The notes under the pieces are model-generated. The model was not told the origin of the DNA, searched no databases, and saw only the letters and a program-made list of their open reading frames with translations. Positions 50,847 to 60,763 of a stretch of 64,000 bases of DNA are shown piece by piece; within the stretch, counting starts at the first letter, position 1, and every line of letters starts with the position of its first letter. This DNA is from Streptomyces pyxinicus (GTDB taxonomy: Bacteria > Actinomycetota > Actinomycetes > Streptomycetales > Streptomycetaceae): positions 62,001 to 126,000 of the forward strand of contig NZ_JANUGP010000001.1 in assembly GCF_024753135.1 (NCBI RefSeq), read 5' to 3'. A program made the translations under genes and the position numbers.

Positions 50847-51865
50847 CACCGGGTGCCCTTCGCGGCGTAGTCGGCGATCTTGTCGACGTTGGACTTGTCG
50901 ACGAAGGCCGGCCCGGTCAGGACCGGCTGCTCACCGCCGCCGCTGTAGTTGCCGTTGTTCTTGTAGAGCCACAGGGAGTCGACCGCCAGATAGCCCTGGA
51001 GGTAGGGCTGCTGGTCCACGGCGAACTCGACGGAGCCGTTCTGGACGGCCTTGACCAGGTCTTTGTTCAGGTCGAAGGTGGCCACCTTGGCCTTGCTGCC
51101 GGCGTCGTCCACCGACTGGACCGCGGTCGGGGCGAAGGGGGCGCCGAGGGTGACGACCGTGTCGATGGAGCTGTCCGTCTTCAGTTTGGCCGTGATGGTC
51201 GACTTCACGGACGGCATGTCGGTGCCGTTCACGTACAGCGTCTCAGTGGTGCCCTCGAACGTCTTCTTCAGCCCGTCGCAGCGCTGGGTCAGGCCCACGT
51301 TGCCCTGCTCGTGGATCACACAGACGACCTTCTTGGCGCCGGTGGTGTTCAGCTTCTTGCCGAAGGCCTCACCGGCCACGCTCTCGTCCTGCCCGAAGAA
51401 CTCCAGCAGGCCGAGGTCCTTCCAGTCGGCGAGTCCCGAGTTGAGGCCGACGACCGGGATGCCGACACTCCGCGCCTTGCCGATGACGTCCTTCATCGCG
51501 TCCGGCTTGGCCAGGGTGAGCGCGATGCCGTCGACCTTCTGGTCCACCGCGTTCTGCACCAGGTTGGCCTGGTTGCCGGCGTTCGGGTCGGCGGAGTACA
51601 CGAGCTTGACGTTGTCCTTGGCCGCTGCGGCCTCGGCGCCCTCGCGGACGGTGTCCCAGAAGGTGTCGCCGGGTGCCTGATGCGTGATCAGCGCGACCGT
51701 CATCCGGGGGGTGTCGGCCTTGCCCGCGGCGGCGTCGGCCGCCGACTCCTCGGCCTTCTTGCCACCGGAGCTGCTGGAGCAGCCGGCGAGGGCGAGGACT
51801 GCCGCGGCGGCGACCGCCACGTAGGGGGCCGGTCCCCGGGATCGGGAGCGAGAAGAGCGGTCCAT
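50846..51865 (-). CDS. Sugar ABC transporter substrate-binding lipoprotein
   Basis: 339 residues. A signal sequence with lipobox LAGCSSSS is followed by a periplasmic-binding-protein type 1 fold: MTVALITHQAPGDTFWDTVREGAEAAAAKDNVKLVYS, then KVDGIALTLAKPDAMKDVIGKA and GIPVVGLNSG. It is the first gene of the transporter/IolE operon and binds a cyclitol or rare sugar. A consensus-like promoter lies upstream. Confidence 0.93.
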   Translation of the reverse strand: MDRSSRSRSRGPAPYVAVAAAAVLALAGCSSSSGGKKAEESAADAAAGKADTPRMTVALITHQAPGDTFWDTVREGAEAAAAKDNVKLVYSADPNAGNQANLVQNAVDQKVDGIALTLAKPDAMKDVIGKARSVGIPVVGLNSGLADWKDLGLLEFFGQDESVAGEAFGKKLNTTGAKKVVCVIHEQGNVGLTQRCDGLKKTFEGTTETLYVNGTDMPSVKSTITAKLKTDSSIDTVVTLGAPFAPTAVQSVDDAGSKAKVATFDLNKDLVKAVQNGSVEFAVDQQPYLQGYLAVDSLWLYKNNGNYSGGGEQPVLTGPAFVDKSNVDKIADYAAKGTR

Positions 51866-51936
51866 CGTTCCTGCACCTCACTGTGCGACGGGAGAAGGGA
51901 CGCAGTCGCGTCGGCGCGCAGTCGCGTTGGGACGGG

Positions 51937-51965
51937 ATCAAAGTCCCTGCCGGGCCCGCTGTCAA
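51937..51965 (-). promoter_or_regulatory. Sigma-70-like promoter of the sugar ABC operon
   Basis: On the minus strand TTGACA (51960-51965), 17 bases, TTTGAT (51937-51942). It is followed by about 70 bases of leader. Just upstream is AT-rich sequence containing ACTTTGTTAAGACATAG (plus-strand orientation, 51967-51983), unusual for the region and a likely regulator site. The rest of 51866-52090 shows nothing else. Confidence 0.65.
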
Positions 51966-52090
51966 TACTTTGTTAAGACATAGTCTCACCCTCAGGTCCG
52001 AATGTAAGGACAGGGCGCGCCTCCACACGGCCCCCGAGGGCCGATGTCAGAACCCTTGAAGTCCCGGGCGGGCGGTGGTGGGATGCCCCG

Positions 52091-53554
52091 ATGTTACGTG
52101 CGACGGTGGCGGCGGGCGCGGTGCTCGCCGCCCTCCTGACCCCCGCGGCCTCCCCCGCCACCTCCCGGGCCATCGAACGGGCATCGGACATCACCCGGCC
52201 CGCGCCGGAGAGCCCCCGACCCGCACCGGACGCCCCTCGGCCCACACCGGACGCCCCTCCGCCCGCACCGGACATCCCCCGCCTCACCGACGGACACGGG
52301 CGCGTCCTGACCCTGCGCGGCTGGAACATCGAGGACAAGACGCACCGGGGCGAGGCGGCCCTGTCCGCGATCACCGAGCGCCACTTGCGCGACCTGCGGG
52401 CGAACGGCTTCGGCTTCGCCCGGCTGCTGGTCTTCTGGGACGACCTGGAGCCACGGCCGGGCCACTACAGCGGGCGCTACCTCCGCACGATCGAACGTGT
52501 CCTCGACTGGGCCGAGCGCTACGGCGTGAAGGTCGTGATCGACGCCCACCAGGACGTGTTCGGGCCCGCGTTCGGCCACCGGGGCATCCCGGAGTGGGCG
52601 ACCCGCACCGACGGGCTGCCGTTCACCCCCCACCCCGACGACTGGTTCGCCGAGTACTTCGAGCCCGCCGTCCAGCGCGCCTTCACGCACCTGTACGACG
52701 ACCCGGACCTCCGGCGGGCCCAGGCCCGGATGTGGCGCGTGCTCGCCGCCCGCTTCGCCCACCACCCGGCGGTGTTCGGCTACGACCTGATCAACGAGCC
52801 GATGGGCGAGCCGCGTCCGGACGAGGACCTCCCCACGGCCGCCCGCCGGATCGAACGCGACCAGCTCACCCCCATGTACAACCGGCTGGCTCGGACGGTC
52901 CGTTCGGCCGACCCGGACGCCTGGGTGTTCGTGGAACCCACCCCGGTCGTGGGCGAGGGTGTGCCGACCGGACTCGGCCGGATCGAGGGCCCGCGCGTCG
53001 TGTACGCGCCGCATTTCTACGACACCGCGATGGAGGCGGGCGCCGACTACGACCCCGGGGCCGGCTGGATCGAGGCGTACGAGCGTGCCGTCACCGCCTA
53101 CCCGCGGCGCTACCGGGTGCCGGTCGTGGTCGGCGAATGGGGCCCGCCCGACAGCGGGCTGCCGCACATGAACCGCTTCTACCGGGACGCGATGGCCTCG
53201 CTGAGCCGCTACACCTCCGGCTGGGCGGGCTATGTGTGGTGCTACGGCGGCGGGTACTGCGCGGTGGACGACACGGGTGCCTTCCGCCCCAACAAGGAGC
53301 TGACCGTCGAGCCGTACGCGCCGAGCGTGGCGGGTACGGTCCGCTCCGCCGCGTACGACGCGCAGCGGGGCGTGTTCCGGCTGGCCTACCGGGCGGCACC
53401 GCACGGCTCCCGGGTGAGTGTCCTCTCCCTGCCGCCCGGCGACTGGCGGATCACGGCCGAGGGCGGCGCGCGCGTCGTCCACCGCCAAGACGGCCGGGCG
53501 TGGGTGCGAGCGGTCCCGGGCAGCGAGGTGCGCGTGACCGTGCGGCGCTCGTGA
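52091..53554 (+). CDS. Secreted GH5-family glycosidase (endoglycoceramidase-like)
   Basis: 487 residues. A signal peptide (MLRATVAAGAVLAALLTPAA), a Pro-rich linker of 7-residue repeats, then a TIM-barrel: LRGWNIEDKTH, VVIDAHQDVFGPAFG, the acid/base motif YDLINEPMGEP and the nucleophile in VVVGEWGPP. A C-terminal beta domain follows. The motifs fit endo-glycosylceramidase / cellulase-type GH5. It stands alone, upstream of a LuxR gene in convergent orientation. The substrate may be a glycan in soil or host material. Confidence 0.88.
   Translation: MLRATVAAGAVLAALLTPAASPATSRAIERASDITRPAPESPRPAPDAPRPTPDAPPPAPDIPRLTDGHGRVLTLRGWNIEDKTHRGEAALSAITERHLRDLRANGFGFARLLVFWDDLEPRPGHYSGRYLRTIERVLDWAERYGVKVVIDAHQDVFGPAFGHRGIPEWATRTDGLPFTPHPDDWFAEYFEPAVQRAFTHLYDDPDLRRAQARMWRVLAARFAHHPAVFGYDLINEPMGEPRPDEDLPTAARRIERDQLTPMYNRLARTVRSADPDAWVFVEPTPVVGEGVPTGLGRIEGPRVVYAPHFYDTAMEAGADYDPGAGWIEAYERAVTAYPRRYRVPVVVGEWGPPDSGLPHMNRFYRDAMASLSRYTSGWAGYVWCYGGGYCAVDDTGAFRPNKELTVEPYAPSVAGTVRSAAYDAQRGVFRLAYRAAPHGSRVSVLSLPPGDWRITAEGGARVVHRQDGRAWVRAVPGSEVRVTVRRS
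52215..52277. repeat. 21-base repeats encoding a Pro-rich linker
   Basis: Three units of 21 bases, each containing CACCGGA in register at 52224, 52245 and 52266, encode the R/P-P-x-P-D-A/I-P linker between the signal peptide and the GH5 domain. Confidence 0.75.
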
Positions 53555-53563
53555 CGCGTACGG

Positions 53564-54598
53564 CTACGGGCGCAGCAGGCCGGTCAGCTCACGGCGGCTG
53601 CGTACGCCGGTCTTGGCGAACACGCTGGTGAACCGGTCCTGTACGGTCCACGGGGAGATCATCAGTTCGGCGGCCGTCTGCGCGGTGGAGCGTCCGGCGA
53701 GCATCTTCTCGACCACCTCGCTCTCCCCGGCCGACAGTCCGTAACGGGCCCGCCAGGTCTCCGGTGTCAGCGGGGCGGCGACGGGTTCCAGGATCAGGGC
53801 GACCCGCCCGGCACCGCCGTCCATGGCGGTCGTACCCGCGTGCAGCGAGAACCAGCGGCCCGCTCTCGTGCGCACCCGGGCGGCGACGGGAGCGGATGAC
53901 GCGGCGGGGCCCCGGGCGAAGGCGGCCATCATGAGGGCGACGTCGGGGGTCTCGGCCCGCGGTTCGTCCGGGTCGCGCAGCTCGGCCAGCACCTCGTCGG
54001 CCCGGGGTGTCGACTCCACGACCCGGTTGGTGTCGTCGAGCAGTGCCAGCACGGGGCCCCGCAGGTCGTGGGCGGGCGCCGGCGAGCCGAGGGCGGCGTC
54101 GCGGATGCCCGCGGCCAGCAGCGGCGCCGCGGCGGCCACGACGTCCACCTCGGCCGGGTCGAAGCCGGGCCGGCTCGCCCGGCGGAACAGGTGGAGGAAG
54201 CCCCAGACCCGGCCGTCGGTCCGCGCGACGGCCCGGATCTCGTCGCCGAGGCCGAGCGGGGCGAGCAGGTCCCGGTGGCGCGCGCTGCGGTCGAGCCGGC
54301 CCCCGGTCACCGCCGACAGGGCACCGGCCGGATCCGGGCCGTCCGCCAGGGAGTGCAGTTTCAGGAAGTCGCGCTGGCCGAGTTCGTTGACGTGCAGCAG
54401 GGCGGCGCCGGACCGGTCGAGGTTGCCGGTCGCGTAGGTGGTCGCGAGCACCGACTCCGGGTCGGTCTCGGCGAAGCAGTACGCGTCGGCGCCGACCGCC
54501 GCCGCGATCCGGTCCGCGGACTCGTGCCGGAAAGCGGACGAGTCCAGCCCCTGTCCCGCCAGTTTCCGCAGGCCCCGCTGGAGCCGGGAAGCGTTCAT
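53564..54598 (-). CDS. LuxR-type helix-turn-helix regulator
   Basis: 344 residues. The C terminus (RYGLSAGESEVVEKMLAGRSTAQTAAELMISPWTVQDRFTSVFAKTGVRSRRELTGLL) is a full LuxR DNA-binding domain. The N-terminal 250 residues resemble a GAF/PAS-type sensor but have no motif I can assign; no phosphate-acceptor domain is seen. It is divergent from the ALDH/GMC operon and probably regulates it. Confidence 0.88.
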   Translation of the reverse strand: MNASRLQRGLRKLAGQGLDSSAFRHESADRIAAAVGADAYCFAETDPESVLATTYATGNLDRSGAALLHVNELGQRDFLKLHSLADGPDPAGALSAVTGGRLDRSARHRDLLAPLGLGDEIRAVARTDGRVWGFLHLFRRASRPGFDPAEVDVVAAAAPLLAAGIRDAALGSPAPAHDLRGPVLALLDDTNRVVESTPRADEVLAELRDPDEPRAETPDVALMMAAFARGPAASSAPVAARVRTRAGRWFSLHAGTTAMDGGAGRVALILEPVAAPLTPETWRARYGLSAGESEVVEKMLAGRSTAQTAAELMISPWTVQDRFTSVFAKTGVRSRRELTGLLRP

Positions 54599-54740
54599 GA
54601 TGCACCCGCCCTGACATGCGGCCGAATCCCCAGCTTACTGGGTGTTCCGGGTACGCGGGCGAAACCTACGCTGATCACGATCCCATTCCCGACCGCCCCG
54701 ATTCGAGATCCCTGAATCCGATCCGTGAAATCGAGGGAAA

Positions 54741-56243
54741 ATGAACACTCCGCATTATCCGCTGTATGTGAACGGCGAATGGACGGACTGCGCGGACCAT
54801 TCCACCCTCACCGATCCCGCCACCGGCGAGCCGGTGGCGACCGTCGCGCGGGGCACCACGGAGCACGTGGACCGGGCGGTCGCCGCGGCGGCCGCCGCGC
54901 ACGCGGACGGTTTCTGGCGCCGGACACCGCCTGGTCGGCGCGCCCGGATCATCCGTGCGGTCGCGGACGCGCTGGAGCGCCGCCAGGAGGAACTCGCCGT
55001 CCTCCAGTCGCGGGAGAACGGCGCGACGATCCGCACCAGCCGTGTTCTGCACCTCGGTCTGAGCATCGCGCACCTGCGGTATTTCGCGGACCTGGCGGAG
55101 TCGTACGCCTTCGAAATTCCCGGCCCCGACATGCACCCGTTCCCCAGCACCGGAATTCTGCGCCGGGAACCCCTCGGTGTGGTCGCGGCGATCGTGCCCT
55201 TCAATCTTCCGCTGACCGTGACCGCGCTGAAGGTCGGCCCCGCGCTGGCGGCCGGGAACGCCGTGGTCCTCAAGCCCGACGAGCACACCCCGCTGCTGGC
55301 TCTGGAGCTGGCCCGGGAGTTCGAGGCGGCGGGCCTGCCGCGCGGTGTGCTCAACGTGGTCACGGGGGACGGCGTACCGGTGGGGGCACACCTCAGCGGG
55401 CACCCGGGCGTCCGCAAGACCGCCTTCACCGGCTCCACCGAGGTGGGCAAGGCGATCCTGCGGCAGAGCGCCGACACGGTACGGCGGGTGACGCTGGAGC
55501 TGGGCGGCAAGGGAGCGAACATCGTCCTGCCGGACGCCGACCTCGATCTCGCGGTGGACGGCGCCCTGTATGCGGTCATGGCCAACAACGGGCAGGCCTG
55601 CGAGGCGGGCAGCCGGCTCCTGGTGCCACGGGAGCGCGCGGCCGGGTTCGTGTCCGCGCTCGCCGCCCGGGCGGCCTCCCTGCGGGTGGGCGACCCGCTC
55701 GACCCGGCGACCGACCTGGGCCCCGTGATCACGCGGGAGCAGCGGGACCTGATCCTGGCCCGCGTCGAGGAGGCCCGTGCCGACGGCGCGGCCGTCGTGT
55801 GCGGCGGGGGTGTCCCCGAGGGCGAGCGGTTCGGGACGGGGAACTGGATCGAGCCGACCGTCGTCGCCGGGGTCGCGAGCGATTCCCGCATCGCCCGCGA
55901 AGAGGTGTTCGGACCGGTCCTGACGGTCCTCGTCTACGACTCGGTCGAGGAGGCGGTCGCTCTCGCCAACGACACCGCGTACGGACTGTCCGCCGGTGTG
56001 TGGGGCCGGGACGAGGCGCGGGCGCTCGACGTCGCCCGGCGGATCGACGCCGGGATGGTGTTCGTGAACGACTGGCACGTCACGCCTACGGCCTACCCGT
56101 TCGGCGGGATGAAGCAGAGCGGTCTCGGACGCGAGGGCGGCCCGGACGCCCTCGACGCGTACACCGAGTCCAAGTTCATCAGCGTCGACCGGTCCGGCGG
56201 ACCGGCGGACCACGCCGCCTTCGCGTTGGTGCTGGGCTCATGA
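54741..56243 (+). CDS. Aldehyde dehydrogenase (NAD-dependent, betaine-aldehyde type)
   Basis: 500 residues. VTLELGGKGANIVLPDADLD contains the catalytic Glu motif, and the nucleophile cysteine is in NNGQACEAGSRLLV. The cofactor region is TAFTGSTEVGKAI. GAGGGAAA precedes ATG 54741. It is coupled (ATGA overlap) to the GMC oxidoreductase gene, so the two should act in sequence on an alcohol, as in choline to betaine, although the alcohol is unknown. It could also supply the missing alpha-ketoglutarate semialdehyde step of the hydroxyproline pathway. Confidence 0.92.
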   Translation: MNTPHYPLYVNGEWTDCADHSTLTDPATGEPVATVARGTTEHVDRAVAAAAAAHADGFWRRTPPGRRARIIRAVADALERRQEELAVLQSRENGATIRTSRVLHLGLSIAHLRYFADLAESYAFEIPGPDMHPFPSTGILRREPLGVVAAIVPFNLPLTVTALKVGPALAAGNAVVLKPDEHTPLLALELAREFEAAGLPRGVLNVVTGDGVPVGAHLSGHPGVRKTAFTGSTEVGKAILRQSADTVRRVTLELGGKGANIVLPDADLDLAVDGALYAVMANNGQACEAGSRLLVPRERAAGFVSALAARAASLRVGDPLDPATDLGPVITREQRDLILARVEEARADGAAVVCGGGVPEGERFGTGNWIEPTVVAGVASDSRIAREEVFGPVLTVLVYDSVEEAVALANDTAYGLSAGVWGRDEARALDVARRIDAGMVFVNDWHVTPTAYPFGGMKQSGLGREGGPDALDAYTESKFISVDRSGGPADHAAFALVLGS

Positions 56244-57859
56244 CCGGGGCCGAGAGGGAGAGGGCGACGGCACGGGAGTACGACCACATCGTGGTGGGCG
56301 CCGGTTCCGCCGGCTGTGTCGTCGCCGCGCGACTGCTGCGCAGGACCGAAGGGCGCGTCCTGGTCCTGGAGGCGGGCGGCGAACGCGACGACGCCCCGAG
56401 CCTCACCTGTCCGCGGCGGTGGGTGGAGAACTTCGGCTCGGCCTTCGACTGGAACTACCGCTACGCCCCGAACCCGCACACCGGGAACCGCCCGCTGCCG
56501 CTGGCCCGGGGGAAGGTCGTCGGCGGCTCCGGTGCCGTCAACGCGCTGGTGTGGGCCCGCGGCCGGGCGGCGGACTACGACGGCTGGGCGGCGGCCGGCA
56601 ACCCCGGGTGGGACTACGCCTCGGTGCTGCCGTACTTCACCGCGTCCGAGGACTGGGAGGACGGGCCGAGCGCCCACCACGGCGCGGGCGGCCCCCTCCG
56701 GGTGGAGCGGGCCAGGGACCTGCATCCCGTCGCGGGCGCCCTGATCGACAGCTGCCTGTCCCACGGCATGCCGTACCTGGACGACATCAACGTGCCCGAG
56801 CCTCTCGGCGCCGGACCGGTCAGCATGAACGTCCGCGACGGGCGGCGCTGGAACTCCTGGCACGGCTACCTCCGGCCGCTGCTCGGCCATCCCCGGCTCA
56901 CCGTGCTCACCCGGGCGACCGTGCGGCGGCTGACCTTCTCCGGAAACCGCTGTACGGGCGTGGAGTTCGCCCGGGAGGGCCGAGTGCAGCGGGTCCGTGC
57001 GGCCGGCGAGGTGGTGCTGTCGGCCGGCGCGGTCGACAGCCCCCGGCTGCTCATGCTGTCCGGGATCGGCCCCGCCGACGAGCTGACCCGGCTCGGCATC
57101 GCACCGGTGGCCGACCTGCCCGGCGTGGGACGGAACCTCCAGGAACACCCGCTGCTCGCGGGCCTGTGCTTCGAGACCCGGCAGCCGCTGCCACCCCCCG
57201 ACCACAACCTGGAGGGCAGCATCGCCTTCTGGCCCGGCAGAGCGACCGCACCGACACCCGACCTCATGTTCGTGTCCATCCAACTCCCTCATGTGTCACC
57301 GGAAATCGGCGCCGTCTCTCCTCCCCCACCCCCGCCGCACGCCTTCTCGATCCTGCCGGGGCTGATGCGGGTGGCGAGCCGCGGCCACCTCCGGCTGCTG
57401 TCGGCCGACCCCGGCGGCCCCCTGGAGATCCAGCCGAACCTGCTCACCGAACGGGCCGATGTGGACGCCCTGTCGGCGGCCGTCGAGCTGGGCCTCGACC
57501 TCGCGGACCAGCCCGCACACCGAGGGCTCGTCCGGCGCCGGGTCGCCCCGGCCGGCCCCCTGAACGGACGGCGGATCAGGGCGTTCCTCCGGGACGCGTG
57601 CCTGCCGTACCAGCACACGGCCGGCACCTGCGCCATGGGCGGCGGGCCGGAGGCCGTGGTGGACGCCCGCCTCCGCGTGCACGGCATCGCGGGCCTGCGG
57701 GTCGCCGACGCCTCGGTCATGCCGACCATCACCTCGGCCAACACCAACGCGCCGTCGGTGATGATCGGCGAGGCGGCCGCCCGGTTCCTCACCACCGAGC
57801 CGGCGGCCGCCGTCCACGAGGGGTCCGGGCCGTCCGTCGATGACCGAAACCCCTGTTGA
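56240..57859 (+). CDS. GMC-family FAD alcohol oxidoreductase (choline dehydrogenase-like)
   Basis: 539 residues. YDHIVVGAGSAGCVVAARLLR binds FAD, GKVVGGSGAVNALVWARG and GAVDSPRLLMLSGIGP are the two GMC signatures, and QHTAGTCAMGGGPEAVVD with NTNAPSVMIGEAAARFL closes the active site (His/Asn pair). It oxidises a primary alcohol to the aldehyde for the partner dehydrogenase. An internal run of six prolines (SPPPPPPH) is unusual and probably a surface loop. Confidence 0.92.
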   Translation: MTGAERERATAREYDHIVVGAGSAGCVVAARLLRRTEGRVLVLEAGGERDDAPSLTCPRRWVENFGSAFDWNYRYAPNPHTGNRPLPLARGKVVGGSGAVNALVWARGRAADYDGWAAAGNPGWDYASVLPYFTASEDWEDGPSAHHGAGGPLRVERARDLHPVAGALIDSCLSHGMPYLDDINVPEPLGAGPVSMNVRDGRRWNSWHGYLRPLLGHPRLTVLTRATVRRLTFSGNRCTGVEFAREGRVQRVRAAGEVVLSAGAVDSPRLLMLSGIGPADELTRLGIAPVADLPGVGRNLQEHPLLAGLCFETRQPLPPPDHNLEGSIAFWPGRATAPTPDLMFVSIQLPHVSPEIGAVSPPPPPPHAFSILPGLMRVASRGHLRLLSADPGGPLEIQPNLLTERADVDALSAAVELGLDLADQPAHRGLVRRRVAPAGPLNGRRIRAFLRDACLPYQHTAGTCAMGGGPEAVVDARLRVHGIAGLRVADASVMPTITSANTNAPSVMIGEAAARFLTTEPAAAVHEGSGPSVDDRNPC

Positions 57860-57959
57860 TCACGCGTCCGGGACAGGGGGAAGCTGAGGACACGGACGAA
57901 ACGACGACGAACCGACAACGACGACGAATCGACACAGACCGACTGTGGGAGAACGTCTC

Positions 57960-59006
57960 ATGAAGATCCTCATCTCCGGAGCCAGTGTCGCGGGCCCGGC
58001 GCTGGCCCGCTTCCTGCACCGTGACGGGCACCGGGTGACCGTGGTGGAACGCGCACCGTCCTTACGCCGGAGCGGCTGGGCCATCGACTTCCGGGGCACG
58101 GTCTTCGAGGTGCTGGAGGAACTGGGCATCCTGGCGGAGGTGCGCGCGCACGCCACCGGGATCACCGGCACCGACCTGCTGGACGCCGACGGCGACCGGG
58201 TCGGCGAATGGCCCCCCGAGGTCTTCTCGGGCGAACTGGAGGTGCCCAAGCGCGAACTGACCCGCATCCTGCACGAGCACACCGCGGACGCGGTGCGTTA
58301 CGTCTTCGGCGACTCGATCAACCGCATCGAGCAGGACGAGGACGGGGTACGGGTCGGCTTCGAACGGGCCGAACCGGACACATACGACCTCGTCGTCGGC
58401 GCCGACGGCATCTACTCGGTGGTGCGCCGCCTGGTCTTCGGCCCGCACGCCGACGCGGTGCGCCATCTCGGCCTGTCCGGCGCCGGGTTCAGTACGGCGA
58501 ACCACCTTCACCTGGACCACCGGGGAGCCCTGTGGCAGATCCCGGGCGGCCGGGCGTCCTACCTGTACAGCGCGGCCGATCCCGACCGGATGTCCGCCAG
58601 CCTCTTCTTCGCCACCGACTCCCCGGCACTGGACCTGCTGAGCCGCGCCGAGCAGGAACAGGCCATCCGCGAGCGCATGGCCGACGTCGGCCGGCTCATG
58701 CCCCGCCTGCTGGAGGACATGGCCGCCGCCGACGACTTCTACTTCTTCTCCGCCGCCCAGGTCCGGGTGGACCGCTGGTCGGCGGGCCGGGTCGTCCTGC
58801 TGGGCGACGCCGGCTACTGCGCCTCCCCCACCTCCGGCCTCGGCACCTCACAGGCCCTGATCGGCGCGAGCACCCTGGCCCGCCACCTCGCCGCCTCCGG
58901 CACCGACCACACCAAGGCCTTCGAGGGCTACGAGCGCGAGATGCGCCCGTATGTGACAGAGAACCAGGAACTGGGTGTGGAGGGGGCGCAGCGCATGGCC
59001 GCCTGA
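57960..59006 (+). CDS. FAD-dependent monooxygenase (PHBH/TetX-like)
   Basis: 348 residues. ILISGASVAGPALARFLHRDG (dinucleotide motif variant GxSxxG), LVVGADGIYSVVRRLVFG (DG motif) and VVLLGDAGYCASPTSGLGTSQALIGASTLARHLA (GD motif). The first glycine motif differs from the classic GxGxxG, as in TetX and some antibiotic hydroxylases. GGAG precedes ATG 57960. The 100-base gap upstream carries short ACGACGACG-type repeats. It appears to be transcribed alone. Confidence 0.9.
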   Translation: MKILISGASVAGPALARFLHRDGHRVTVVERAPSLRRSGWAIDFRGTVFEVLEELGILAEVRAHATGITGTDLLDADGDRVGEWPPEVFSGELEVPKRELTRILHEHTADAVRYVFGDSINRIEQDEDGVRVGFERAEPDTYDLVVGADGIYSVVRRLVFGPHADAVRHLGLSGAGFSTANHLHLDHRGALWQIPGGRASYLYSAADPDRMSASLFFATDSPALDLLSRAEQEQAIRERMADVGRLMPRLLEDMAAADDFYFFSAAQVRVDRWSAGRVVLLGDAGYCASPTSGLGTSQALIGASTLARHLAASGTDHTKAFEGYEREMRPYVTENQELGVEGAQRMAA

Positions 59007-59046
59007 GACGTCACCGGCCGCTCCGCCCCTCGCGCGTCACACGGTT

Positions 59047-59067
59047 TGGTAATGACACTCATTTCCA
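59047..59067. promoter_or_regulatory. Zur box (zinc uptake regulator site)
   Basis: TGGTAATGA, three bases CAC, TCATTTCCA: eight of nine positions are inverted-repeat matched and the AATGA...TCATT core is like known streptomycete Zur sites. It lies 39 bases before the bL32 gene and explains its likely induction under zinc starvation. Confidence 0.75.
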
Positions 59068-59106
59068 TATAGCGTGGGCTCCGACGTCGCCGAACGAGGA
59101 GTGACC

Positions 59107-59277
59107 ATGGCCGTCCCCAAACGCAAGATGTCCCGCAGCAACACCCGCCACCGGCGCGCCCAGTGGAAGGCGGCCACGCCGGCGCTCGTACCGGTGACCG
59201 TGGACGGAGTGTCGTACCTGGTGCCGCAGCGGCTGGCCAAGGCGTACCGCCGCGGCCTGCTGCGCCCCGAGGGCTGA
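59107..59277 (+). CDS. rpmF: Ribosomal protein bL32, zinc-independent paralogue
   Basis: 56 residues: [21 protein letters not shown] is the bL32 N terminus. It contains no cysteine, so it lacks the four-cysteine zinc ribbon of the housekeeping form. Such C-minus copies replace the zinc protein when zinc is scarce and release zinc for other uses. A Zur-like site precedes it, and the CobW gene follows after six bases. GAGGAG precedes ATG 59107. Confidence 0.95.
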   Translation: MAVPKRKMSRSNTRHRRAQWKAATPALVPVTVDGVSYLVPQRLAKAYRRGLLRPEG

Positions 59278-59283
59278 CATCCG

Positions 59284-60462
59284 ATGCCCGACCACCGACA
59301 CCGACTGCCCGTCACCGTCCTGTCTGGCTTCCTCGGCGCGGGCAAGACGACCCTGCTCAACCATGTGCTCGGCAACCGTGAAGGGCTGCGTGTCGCCGTC
59401 ATCGTCAACGACATGAGCGAGGTCAACATCGACGCGGCCCTCGTGCGCGGCGGCGAGGCCGCCCTGTCGCGCACCGAGGAACGCCTGGTCGAGATGACCA
59501 ACGGCTGCATCTGCTGCACGCTGCGCGACGACCTGCTCGTGGAGGTGGACCGGCTGGCCCGCGAGGGCCGGTTCGACCACCTCCTCATCGAGTCCAGCGG
59601 CATCTCCGAACCCATGCCGGTGGCCGCCACCTTCTCCTTCGCCCGGGACGACGGCGCCACCCTCGGCGACCTCGCCCGCCTGGACACCATGGTCACGGTC
59701 GTCGACGCCGCGAACTTCCTGCCCGAGCTGGAGGGCGGCGACGAACTCTCCGAGCGCGGCCTCGCCCCGTACGAGGACGACGAACGCACCGTCAGCGACC
59801 TGCTGATGGACCAGGTCGAGTTCGCCGACGTCATCGTGCTCAACAAGCTCGACCTCGTGGACCGGGAGTCCGCCGACCGGCTCCGCGCCGCCCTCGGCCG
59901 GCTCAACCCGGCGGCGCGGATCGTGCCCGCCGTGCGCGGCCGGGTCGCCGTCGAAGACGTCCTCGGTACCCGGCTGTTCGACCTGGAGCGGGCCCAGCAG
60001 GCCCCCGGCTGGGTCAGGGAGCTCAACGGTGACCACGTCCCGGAGACCGAGGAGTACGGCATCTCCTCCACCGTCTTCCGCTCCCCGCGCCCCTTCCACC
60101 CGGGGCGGCTGTGGCGGTTCGTCACGCGGGAGATGGACAGCGGGGCCCACGGACGCATCCTGCGCTCCAAGGGGTTCTTCGCCCTGGCCGGCCGCCCGCA
60201 CGTGACCGGGCTGTGGTCCCAGGCCGGCTCCGTCGCCCGCTTCGAGCCGTCCGCGGTCCACGAGGCCGACAGCCCACCCGGCCAGGAACTGGTCTTCATC
60301 GGCGTCCGGTTGCGGGCCGAGGCACTGGCCACCGCACTCACCGACTGCCTGCTGGCGGACGGCGAGTGCGCACCCTACGACGACCCGTTCCCGGCCTGGG
60401 ACGTCCACGGCGCCGACGACACCTGCGCACACGAGCGGGCGGAACGCGTGGCGCACACCTGA
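59284..60462 (+). CDS. CobW/COG0523 GTPase metal chaperone (ZigA/YciC-like)
   Basis: 392 residues. Walker A is [17 protein letters not shown], the metal motif is [13 protein letters not shown] (CxCC), the switch/base region is VLNKLDLV. The C-terminal CobW_C domain ends with [25 protein letters not shown], with histidines and cysteines that can hold zinc. Co-transcribed with bL32 under a Zur-like site, it probably delivers zinc to an essential enzyme in starvation. Confidence 0.93.
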   Translation: MPDHRHRLPVTVLSGFLGAGKTTLLNHVLGNREGLRVAVIVNDMSEVNIDAALVRGGEAALSRTEERLVEMTNGCICCTLRDDLLVEVDRLAREGRFDHLLIESSGISEPMPVAATFSFARDDGATLGDLARLDTMVTVVDAANFLPELEGGDELSERGLAPYEDDERTVSDLLMDQVEFADVIVLNKLDLVDRESADRLRAALGRLNPAARIVPAVRGRVAVEDVLGTRLFDLERAQQAPGWVRELNGDHVPETEEYGISSTVFRSPRPFHPGRLWRFVTREMDSGAHGRILRSKGFFALAGRPHVTGLWSQAGSVARFEPSAVHEADSPPGQELVFIGVRLRAEALATALTDCLLADGECAPYDDPFPAWDVHGADDTCAHERAERVAHT

Positions 60463-60483
60463 GCCTCGCAGGCCACAGATCGA

Positions 60484-60654
60484 TCAACCCGAGATACCGG
60501 GATGCCCGCCGACCGGCCACGCCCGGTCGCCGCCGAGGGACGGCAGGGGTTCCAGTACGGCGTCCTGGCTGTGCCCGGCGACGATCTCCACCTGCACCTC
60601 GGCGTCGAGGTCCGCGTCGAACTCCAGGTACCCCACTCGAACGCCGTTCACCAC
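60484..60654 (-). pseudogene. Possible 56-aa ORF or gene remnant
   Basis: In the 301-base stretch 60463-60763 the minus frame from GTG 60654 reads VVNGVRVGYLEFDADLDAEV then QVEIVAGHSQDAVLEPLP, with mainly G/C third positions. It has no recognisable ribosome site, and an upstream stop closes the frame. It may be the tail of a decayed gene or a small protein I do not recognise. Nothing else is seen in the stretch. Confidence 0.3.
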
Positions 60655-60763
60655 GCGGCGCGCCCGTATCGAGGTCGGCGGCGAGGAAAGCGAAGGAACT
60701 CGTTTCAGAAAGGAAGGTGAGAAGGAAGCCCCTTCATGGCCTCGCCACGGGCAACGCTAGCAC

